Source: Oceanobacillus luteolus (GTDB lineage Bacteria; Bacillota; Bacilli; Bacillales; Amphibacillaceae). From it: DNA of 64,000 nucleotides. Position 1 is the stretch's first letter. Each line of letters opens with the position of its first letter. Positions 55,556 to 64,000 of this stretch are shown here, in pieces. The position numbers were made by a program, and so were the translations under genes. The stretch is from the NCBI RefSeq assembly GCF_023715655.1, contig NZ_JAMBON010000007.1, positions 58,774-122,773 on the forward strand, given 5' to 3'. A model generated the notes under the pieces. It worked only from the letters and a program-made list of their open reading frames with translations, searched no databases and was not told where the DNA came from.

Positions 55556-58500
55556 CTATTGAACAACCACTTCTGCCACAGCCTCCTCAAAGTTAGATAT
55601 CACTTTCAGTGAAATCTTGCCACTATGAATTGCTGTCAATTCACCAGTCTCTGGATTGAATACTGCTGCATACTTATTGGATTTTTTCGCACGTTCCAAT
55701 GCGTCACCGGTTCCGATGAATACATTGTCACTGCCTTCCCATTTAGCGGATGCCGGGTAACGTAGTGGGAAGTTTAGATTTCCTGCTTGGTGTCCTTCGG
55801 CAGAAACTTCGACAGTTTCACCAATCGTAACCGTTTCAGGAGCATGGACAGTAATCGATTCTAAAATTGGTCTAACTTCAGCTTGAACCCACTCTTTCCC
55901 TGCTACCTTACTATTTTCAGCTGCACGTTCCGGTCCAAATGCCCGGTCAGGTATAGGAGTTGGATCGATGCCAAACATGGTCCATGAATAGAATCCACCA
56001 TCCTGAGGCGAACCATATGGAGCCTTCCCAGCTGAGCCAGTCACCATATACGGTACACCTTCTACCCGTTCCATATGAACGGTATGTGCATGTCCACTAA
56101 TATACATAGCACCTTTGCCTTTTGAAGTCTCACGGAATTCTGTTAACCAATTCTCAATCAATTCCGCTTCTTTTACATCTGCTAACTGACTATTTTTCGT
56201 CGGTAAAGGATCTCGTGTCGGATGGTGCCCAACGACGACAACATTATTAATTTGAGGATTGCTTGCTGCCTCAATCAATGATTCTCTCAATTCAATCAAC
56301 TGATCAAAATCACTTGTCCGGAAACTTCCAGTTGAAGAATCTAATAAAATAAATCGCGTTCCGTTATGGTCAAAGTCATATCGATTCTCTCCAAATTCCT
56401 TTAAAAAGTTGTCTAATGAACCACTGCCAGTAATTTCATGGTTTCCAGGAATATAATATATTGGGAAAGCATCTCCGACTTCCTCTTCCAATATTTGCTT
56501 AGCAAAAGTGAAGTCTTCTTCCCAAGCTGTATCGACTAAATCTCCATTAATTACAAGGAATTCTGGGTCTGCAGCGACAATTTGCTGTAACGACTTCCGA
56601 GCCATTTGCACTTGTTGACTGTTCGGTGATGCTGCGACAAATTGAGTATCCGATAAAACCGCGAATTTCCAACGGTCTTCTTCTATTTCACCGTTTTTAA
56701 TAATGATTGGATCTTCCGTCTTGCTATCTTCTTCGGAACCTTCAATAGCTGGAGGTACCTTTACGGTCAAGTCATCAAAAATGAGCTGCCCCGTATATTG
56801 ATTATCTCGATTTGTTTCTACTGGATAAATCCGCCAGAGCTTGACAGGATACTGGATTCCTTCTGGTAAGGTGGTTTCCACATATCTCCACCCCGACCAA
56901 TTGATTTGGTCTGCTAACGTTAATGTATAATTTGTGCCTGCTGCATCCTCGATGACCGTGCGCAGCCATGCACCATTTCCATCCCCGTGCACCCATACAC
57001 CGATTTTTTGTACATCACCGGGAAGTTCGATTCTTGGTGATGCTTGTAAATAAGCAGCACGCGTCGCTGTTGTTGTTGAAAAATCATAGTTTACTTGTAA
57101 GCCATTGCCGGTTCTTCCTTCCACGATATCCATCGAAGCTCCAACCTCTGCCGGAAATTTCGTAACCGACCAGCCGGAGTCATCTTCAAAATCAGAAATT
57201 TCCACTGTCGAGAGGCCTACGGTAACAGGCAGGTTCGTCATTTGGTCGTGCACCTTGATCTTGATTGTTGTCGATCCGCCGTCTTGTAAAGGGGTGACCG
57301 TATAGCTTCCATCTTGATTCTCATCTAAAGAAATTACAGCCTCATCATAATCCAATTCGATATCACGAGTTTCAATTGGTGCGGAGTAGCCATTTTTATC
57401 ATAACCTGTCACTGAAAAAGTTGTCGTACGGCCCATTTCAAGACCGAGGTAGGATTGGCTGCTTTCTATCCGGTCCAATTCACCAAGAACTGTAATTTCC
57501 TTTGTCCCTTTTACTGATTTGATTTGCGCTCGAGCTACAGCTGACCCTGACTTTTCAGCATAAAAAACGCCTTGCTCATCAAATGAACCAACCTTTCCTG
57601 GTATCGCTTGCCACTTGATTCCTTCTACATCTACAGGAAAGTAGTTTTCATCATGCCCCAGACCTACAAAACTTCTGCTTAAGCCCGGGAAGATGCGCGT
57701 ACTTTTCTCATCTTGCCTTACCGTGTCCACAGAAAAGTTTGCTAGTTCCCCACTTCCAGCTTCCGCAAAAATGCCAATTCCGTTCGGGACAGAACGCTCC
57801 ATTCCGTCAGATGGCTGATTGACTACTTCTGCATCCGCCTTACCTGGTGCACGTGCGACCATCGTAGTCGATCCGCCGCCATCAATATTTAGCGCCTGAT
57901 GAGCACCATATTCCTTCATTAATTCACCCAATTCTTTGAAAGTCATTCCACGACTGTCCACTTGACGGCCATCTACCACTGTCAAAATCATCGTTTCCCC
58001 ATCTTCTGAAAAACCGACTGCAGTTCTCGGAGCAGTGGTGCTGTCATCTAAATTTGCGGGAACTTGTCCATTCTCCACCAATTTAACATTTCCACCAATG
58101 GCAAACTTCATGAGGTTTTCTCCGTCAATTTTTGGCGCATAACTCACATCTACCGGATCCCCAATAGAAAGTTCTTTTAATATATTTGCTCCTGTCCCAT
58201 TTCCGACAAAGATGAACGTGTCCTCTTCAATAGAACCACTGCCAACTTGATCAGAAACAGCGATCACTTCACCATCACGCACTACAACTTCATAAACATT
58301 GCTTCCACTAACAGCTCGTTGCGCTTGTCCCCAAACCGATGTATAAAGTCCAATACCGTTTGCCCGAATACCGGACTGGTTCAACGCATCAAGCTTATAT
58401 TCCCCACTCGGAAGTTGAATGTTCCCTTCCAGAAAAATATTGGATATTTTGCCTATTCCTTGCTCATCGACACCGGCCGTTAGATTATGTGATCCCTGTG

Positions 58501-58951
58501 GCCCTTTTAACAACTCACCATTTTGTATCATTGTGCCTGATGGTGCCTTTGTATTATTAATATCAAAGAAGTCCCCATTCACTCCACCAACTGCACCGGC
58601 TTGTTGCGCCATTTCCGAAAGCGGCTTGGCGCTGGAGATTACTCCTGGAAAAAGCAAGTCTGTAGAAACTGCCTCATGAGAAAGATCGACCGTCATCACT
58701 TCTCCATTCAACCAACCCCGAGCATCAAACCGTTCAAATTGAGATAGTTCAATCCCCGGTCCAATCTTTACAGAATTCTCATTTACTAACAGCGTCTCCC
58801 CGGCTTCTCCAACTGTGACCATTGGTTCTGCTTTATTGGATGACGCGGAACGTGCTTCCGATACCGGATTTCCTTCTGCTTGCACTGCTGGAAGAATCGT
58901 TGAAAATGCAACCAACCCGACTAATAAACCGCTAACCCATTTTCGATTCAA
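55556..58951 (-). CDS. Secreted phosphodiester glycosidase (NAGPA)-metallophosphoesterase fusion protein
   Basis: A 1131-residue exported protein. TTG start 58951 follows GGGAGGGG; the signal peptide ends near VQAEG (about 26). A phosphodiester-glycosidase/NAGPA domain (about 95-395) contains GVNGDFFDINNTKAPSGTMI, DGRQVDSRGMTFKELGELM and ALNIDGGGSTTMVARAPGK. Big/Ig-like and a carbohydrate-binding-like module (about 585-730, VWVHGDGNGAWLRTVI) follow. A calcineurin-like phosphoesterase (about 760-1010) has LSDTQF, INGDLVD, IPGNHEI, VVGHHPT and ISGHAHT. A last Ig-like part ends without a sorting signal. It probably stays wall-bound non-covalently or is released, and may attack phosphodiester-linked sugars such as teichoic acids or nucleotides. 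Single gene. Confidence 0.88.
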   Translation of the reverse strand: MNRKWVSGLLVGLVAFSTILPAVQAEGNPVSEARSASSNKAEPMVTVGEAGETLLVNENSVKIGPGIELSQFERFDARGWLNGEVMTVDLSHEAVSTDLLFPGVISSAKPLSEMAQQAGAVGGVNGDFFDINNTKAPSGTMIQNGELLKGPQGSHNLTAGVDEQGIGKISNIFLEGNIQLPSGEYKLDALNQSGIRANGIGLYTSVWGQAQRAVSGSNVYEVVVRDGEVIAVSDQVGSGSIEEDTFIFVGNGTGANILKELSIGDPVDVSYAPKIDGENLMKFAIGGNVKLVENGQVPANLDDSTTAPRTAVGFSEDGETMILTVVDGRQVDSRGMTFKELGELMKEYGAHQALNIDGGGSTTMVARAPGKADAEVVNQPSDGMERSVPNGIGIFAEAGSGELANFSVDTVRQDEKSTRIFPGLSRSFVGLGHDENYFPVDVEGIKWQAIPGKVGSFDEQGVFYAEKSGSAVARAQIKSVKGTKEITVLGELDRIESSQSYLGLEMGRTTTFSVTGYDKNGYSAPIETRDIELDYDEAVISLDENQDGSYTVTPLQDGGSTTIKIKVHDQMTNLPVTVGLSTVEISDFEDDSGWSVTKFPAEVGASMDIVEGRTGNGLQVNYDFSTTTATRAAYLQASPRIELPGDVQKIGVWVHGDGNGAWLRTVIEDAAGTNYTLTLADQINWSGWRYVETTLPEGIQYPVKLWRIYPVETNRDNQYTGQLIFDDLTVKVPPAIEGSEEDSKTEDPIIIKNGEIEEDRWKFAVLSDTQFVAASPNSQQVQMARKSLQQIVAADPEFLVINGDLVDTAWEEDFTFAKQILEEEVGDAFPIYYIPGNHEITGSGSLDNFLKEFGENRYDFDHNGTRFILLDSSTGSFRTSDFDQLIELRESLIEAASNPQINNVVVVGHHPTRDPLPTKNSQLADVKEAELIENWLTEFRETSKGKGAMYISGHAHTVHMERVEGVPYMVTGSAGKAPYGSPQDGGFYSWTMFGIDPTPIPDRAFGPERAAENSKVAGKEWVQAEVRPILESITVHAPETVTIGETVEVSAEGHQAGNLNFPLRYPASAKWEGSDNVFIGTGDALERAKKSNKYAAVFNPETGELTAIHSGKISLKVISNFEEAVAEVVVQ

Positions 58952-59174
58952 AAGAACCCCTCCCCTTTACATAGTCTATCTATCTTCCATACTAGCAAAG
59001 GGGTGTTAAAAAATTGCTCGAATCTTGTAAATAATAACAGGATAAAAGTAGGGAAATTGTTTACTTTTTTAGAGGAAATTAGGGAAATCAACCTAGGGGG
59101 GGACTGTCTCCTTGAATCGAATCATAAATGGCAGCGTTCCTGCGCTATCCCCAAAACTACCCCCTCAACACGAA

Positions 59175-59202
59175 AGCCCTGCAGTCTATAACCTGCAGGG
59201 CT
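59175..59202 (-). terminator. Terminator after glpD
   Basis: Perfect stem AGCCCTGCAG / CTGCAGGGCT with an 8-nt loop lies 19 bp after the glpD stop. It is followed on the minus strand by TTTCGTG. Confidence 0.78.
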
Positions 59203-59220
59203 GTCTAAATATTCTCGTCG

Positions 59221-60873
59221 CTATGCCACCGGATGTGTCGCTTCTTTCATCAACTGCTCTAATTCTTTCGTATATTCTTCCTTCTGTTCGTTGGACCATT
59301 GTAACGCTTCCGCCATATAATCTATCACTTGTTCTTTATGCTCCCTGACCCAATGAATATCAAAGAACATTGCCCCTGTCCGGCGAATGAAAAAGTCGAC
59401 TGGCTTATAAGCTAATTCGTACTCTAGCGAATAACGAAGAACAGTTAATACGATTGGATCGAGATTTTCAGTTTGAGCTTCGGATTTCGCTTGTTGATAC
59501 AGTTCAAAAATCACATCGATATTGGAACCATATCTTTTTACAAGACTTCTAGCTTGCTCTTCTTCCATACCTAGCCGCTTGCCCTCTGCAACCTTTTCCT
59601 TGATATAGTTCGCAAAACCTTTTGATCCGCCAACATCTCCACCTGAGATACGCAATTCTTTCGTTTGTGCGGACGAGAATAATTTACCTTCTTCCTCTTG
59701 GAACTGTTTTCCAACCAGATCAACAATACTTTCCGCCATTTTCCGGTAACCAGTCAGCTTTCCTCCTGCAATGGAGATGAGCCCAGATTCGGATACAAAT
59801 ATTTCATCTTTACGGGAAATCTCTGAAGGTTTTTTTCCTTCTTCATGGATAAGCGGACGTAATCCAGCCCAGCTTGACTCGACATCCTCAGGCTTGATAT
59901 TCACTTGCGGAAACATATAATCAATGGCCTTCAGAACATAATCCCGGTCCTCTATCGTCATTTTCGGATTCGTAATATCGCCTTCATAAACGGTATCGGT
60001 TGTACCCACATATGTTTTTCCGTCCCGCGGAATCGCAAACAGCATTCGTCCATCCGGCGTATCAAAGTATATTGCTTGTTTTAGCGGGAATCGTTTGCCA
60101 TCAAATACGAGATGAATCCCTTTTGTTAAATGCAAATACTTTCCTTTTTTGGAATGATCTATTTCACGTAACGTATCCACCCAAGGACCTGTTGCATTGA
60201 CGATTTTCTTTGCAAAAATCTGGTGAATGGAACCATCGGTACGATCTTCCACTTCCACACCAACAACTTTCTTATTTTCATAAATCAAGTTAACGACCTT
60301 CATATGATTTAATGCGAGCGCGCCATTTTCAACAGCTTTTTTCATTACTTCAATCGTCAGTCTCGCATCATCTGTCTTGTATTCGACATAGTAACCGGCA
60401 CCTTTAAGATTTTCCGAGTTTAATAATGGTTCACGTTCCATCGCTTCTTCTGCGGTGAACATTTTTCTCCGTTCTTCCTTTTTTACTCCGGCAAGAAAGT
60501 CATATACACGTAAACCGATATTGGTCGTGAATGGACCAAACGTACCTCCTTTATAAAACGGAAGCATCATCCATTCTGGTGTAGTGACATGCGGACCGTT
60601 TTCATAGACAATGGCGCGTTCTTTTCCTGTTTCGGCAACGACACCAATTTCAAACTGTTTTAAATAGCGAAGTCCACCGTGAACGAGTTTCGTAGACCTG
60701 CTGGATGTGCCTGCAGCAAAATCCTGCATATCTAAAAGAGCAACCTTCATCCCTCTTGTGACAGCATCCACTGCAATCCCTGCACCGGTAATTCCTCCAC
60801 CGATCACAAGTAAATCAAGCGATTCATTCATCATTTTCGTTTTAATTTCGTTTCGTCTTAAACTAGAAAACAT
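59221..60873 (-). CDS. glpD: Aerobic glycerol-3-phosphate dehydrogenase
   Basis: A 550-residue FAD enzyme that oxidises glycerol 3-phosphate to dihydroxyacetone phosphate at the membrane and passes electrons to quinone. The N-terminal FAD motif LLVIGGGITGAGIAVDAVTRG (split near 20-40), RSTKLVHGGLRYLKQFE, GTTDTVYEGDITNP and SIAGGKLTGYRKMAE are characteristic. Length and C-terminal DAO_C domain (about 410-540) are normal. AAGGAGTGG precedes ATG 60873. It is transcribed separately from glpFK, through a leader with a terminator hairpin that matches the glpF leader. Confidence 0.95.
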   Translation of the reverse strand: MFSSLRRNEIKTKMMNESLDLLVIGGGITGAGIAVDAVTRGMKVALLDMQDFAAGTSSRSTKLVHGGLRYLKQFEIGVVAETGKERAIVYENGPHVTTPEWMMLPFYKGGTFGPFTTNIGLRVYDFLAGVKKEERRKMFTAEEAMEREPLLNSENLKGAGYYVEYKTDDARLTIEVMKKAVENGALALNHMKVVNLIYENKKVVGVEVEDRTDGSIHQIFAKKIVNATGPWVDTLREIDHSKKGKYLHLTKGIHLVFDGKRFPLKQAIYFDTPDGRMLFAIPRDGKTYVGTTDTVYEGDITNPKMTIEDRDYVLKAIDYMFPQVNIKPEDVESSWAGLRPLIHEEGKKPSEISRKDEIFVSESGLISIAGGKLTGYRKMAESIVDLVGKQFQEEEGKLFSSAQTKELRISGGDVGGSKGFANYIKEKVAEGKRLGMEEEQARSLVKRYGSNIDVIFELYQQAKSEAQTENLDPIVLTVLRYSLEYELAYKPVDFFIRRTGAMFFDIHWVREHKEQVIDYMAEALQWSNEQKEEYTKELEQLMKEATHPVA

Positions 60874-60923
60874 TGGACCACTCCTTCATTTGTTTTCAAT
60901 ATATGTGATAATTTAGACGAAAA

Positions 60924-60968
60924 AGAGACCACAAATAGCTCTATAGTATATAGAGTATTGTGGTCTCT
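60924..60968 (-). promoter_or_regulatory. glpD leader terminator (GlpP antitermination site)
   Basis: On the minus strand an 11-bp stem (AGAGACCACAA / TTGTGGTCTCT) with a partly self-complementary loop (CTCTATA / TATAGAG) is followed by TTTTTCG. It lies 51 bp upstream of glpD, inside the untranslated leader. The same GACCACA-type stem precedes glpF. In B. subtilis GlpP with glycerol 3-phosphate allows readthrough of such leaders. Confidence 0.75.
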
Positions 60969-61002
60969 CAGGATTCTCCGTCCAACATATTAACTTGACT
61001 TT

Positions 61003-61011
61003 AGTATAACA
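61003..61011 (-). promoter_or_regulatory. Extended -10 element, probable glpD promoter
   Basis: TGTTATACT on the minus strand is an extended -10. The -35 is poor (TATCAT at 17 bp). Transcription would begin about 30 bp before the leader hairpin. Confidence 0.45.
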
Positions 61012-61086
61012 TACATCGTTATAAGATGATAGTCATGAAACTACGATTCTACGATTTGTTGTTAGGTTGAACCTGAGAAGGGAGCT

Positions 61087-63425
<2,339 letters not shown>

Positions 63426-63486
63426 TCCTGACTCACCCCTTATTGTTTTTCACAAGTTATACTTCTGAGTTTTAGGTATGACAAAA

Positions 63487-63542
63487 AGACCACACTGTAA
63501 TATGCATTCCCTTAAAAAGGAAATACAAAAATAGTGTGGTCT
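63487..63542 (-). promoter_or_regulatory. glpF leader terminator (GlpP antitermination site)
   Basis: On the minus strand a stem AGACCACACT / AGTGTGGTCT encloses a second small hairpin and is followed by TTTTTGTC. It lies 62 bp upstream of glpF. It shares the GACCACA stem sequence with the glpD leader at 60924. Confidence 0.78.
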
Positions 63543-63579
63543 CAACGTCTCAATCACCTTTTATTAACTTGTTAACCTT

Positions 63580-63608
63580 AGTGTAACCAGAAATGTAAAC
63601 GTTGTCAA
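63580..63608 (-). promoter_or_regulatory. Sigma-A promoter of glpFK
   Basis: TTGACA (63603-63608) and TACACT (63580-63585) on the minus strand have 17-bp spacing. Transcription would start about 30 bp before the leader hairpin. The -35 is covered by a cre box. Confidence 0.7.
63594..63607. promoter_or_regulatory. cre box at the glpFK promoter
   Basis: TGTAAACGTTGTCA matches TGWAANCGNTNWCA completely. It overlaps the -35 and spacer, the same geometry as the cre at the araN-like promoter (1967-1980). Confidence 0.7.
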
Positions 63609-64000
63609 TAGGTTTTTTATCGTTGAATTTCTCTACATTATGACTACCTAGAATCTTGGATGTCAATGTTCCGGCAATCATGGAACCATTTATATTAAAT
63701 GCTGTACGTCCCATATCAATGAGTGCTTCAACAAAGATCAACATTCCAGCAAGACCCACTGGGAGCCCCATGAAGAGAGAACAATAATCGCTGCAAATGT
63801 TGCTCCACCACCAAAAAGATTATAAGCTACCATATTTCATTCTCCTTTCTTCACTAGCGTTGCATAAATAATACCAGAATTTTCAGTTTTAATCTTTTTT
63901 CTATTAGAGCCAAAAAAGTAAATACCCAACTAAAGGTGGCTCCATTCATTTTTTTTACAATATACAATTAGACTTGAGCGACAGCCAGATTTTAAGAATT

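Larger units (their letters stand above)
63550..63833 (-). pseudogene. Dicarboxylate/cystine:cation symporter remnant (DctA/TcyP family)
   Basis: The frame from 63771 reads [40 protein letters not shown], which matches the C-terminal region of DAACS symporters such as TcyP. Immediately upstream, another frame (ATG 63833) encodes [19 protein letters not shown], the preceding part of the same family, so one base is missing between them. The remaining 350 or so N-terminal residues are absent and no homologous sequence lies in 63834-64000. The last 30 codons coincide with the glpF promoter and cre box. It is a decayed fragment, not a working gene. Confidence 0.72.

Noticed and set aside
58952..59174. 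G-rich run near 59095-59101 as a quadruplex or origin element
   Set aside because: Only one G run is present, which cannot form a four-stranded structure, and no other motif supports it.
55499..59202. Similar terminator stems (AGCCCTGCAG) at 55499 and 59175 as a mobile repeat pair
   Set aside because: Similarity is limited to the short GC-rich stem; flanking DNA differs, so they are ordinary terminators.
63550..63771. A 73-residue protein as a real gene
   Set aside because: It matches only the C-terminal region of a symporter, begins in the middle of a conserved motif and overlaps the glpF promoter.

Overview
The window looks like chromosomal DNA of a low-GC, endospore-lineage Firmicute of the family Bacillaceae, probably the Oceanobacillus/Virgibacillus/Gracilibacillus group. 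This rests on AT-rich intergenic DNA, strong AGGAGG-type ribosome sites, many TTG/GTG starts, CcpA-type cre boxes, GlpP-type glycerol leaders, a class II GalT, a DpaA (dipicolinate synthase A) homologue and genes resembling Bacillus subtilis AraN and YfiJKLMN/LnrJKLMN. Genus assignment is inference. I saw no rRNA, tRNA, CRISPR array, insertion sequence or prophage.

Layout. 1-2.1 kb: an arabino-oligosaccharide-type ABC importer (AraN-like lipoprotein, partial AraP-like permease) behind a sigma-A promoter overlapped by a perfect cre box. 2.2-4.2 kb: a two-gene operon, an L-2-amino-thiazoline-4-carboxylate (ATC) hydrolase family protein translationally coupled to an M20 N-carbamoyl amidohydrolase. 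4.5-5.4 kb: purU. 5.6-10.1 kb: an uncharacterised operon of Asp/Glu-type racemase, ion-transporter-superfamily permease, FAD amino-acid dehydrogenase, BFD-like [2Fe-2S] protein and a stand-alone DpaA homologue. 10.6-15.9 kb: an Lnr-like two-component system with a drug-efflux ABC transporter. 16.03-16.35 kb: a tandem repeat of three 104-bp units, each made of two related 52-bp halves.

16.5-28.3 kb is a lactose/galactose locus. A broken lacZ diverges from intact galK-galE-galT-galM; a ROK-family repressor and a sugar ABC importer follow. The importer's binding-protein gene carries an in-frame stop. An identical 24-bp palindromic site lies in front of galK/lacZ and in front of the importer, presumably the ROK repressor operator. 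28.5-34.5 kb encodes a 2000-residue sortase-anchored surface protein with lamin-tail and metallophosphoesterase domains.

34.8-54.2 kb is a large acyl-CoA catabolic region: two TetR-type regulators, thiolase, two MaoC-type hydratase subunits, SDR reductase, MBL hydrolase, a complete peptide/nickel-family ABC importer with fused ATPases, acyl-CoA ligase, MFS permease, a thiolase-like protein without the usual nucleophilic Cys paired with a DUF35 Zn-ribbon/OB protein, acyl-CoA dehydrogenase and a PaaG-like crotonase. Five near-identical 18-bp palindromes spaced 40-42 bp apart, and a sixth in front of the thiolase-like gene, look like operators of the neighbouring TetR protein.

54.5-59 kb holds an AI-2E-family membrane protein and a second large secreted metallophosphoesterase fused to a phosphodiester glycosidase domain. 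59.2-63.6 kb is the glycerol locus glpF-glpK plus glpD, each transcription unit with a matching terminator-type leader (GlpP antitermination). The glpF promoter, with a perfect cre, is embedded in the remnant of a dicarboxylate/cystine symporter gene at the right edge.
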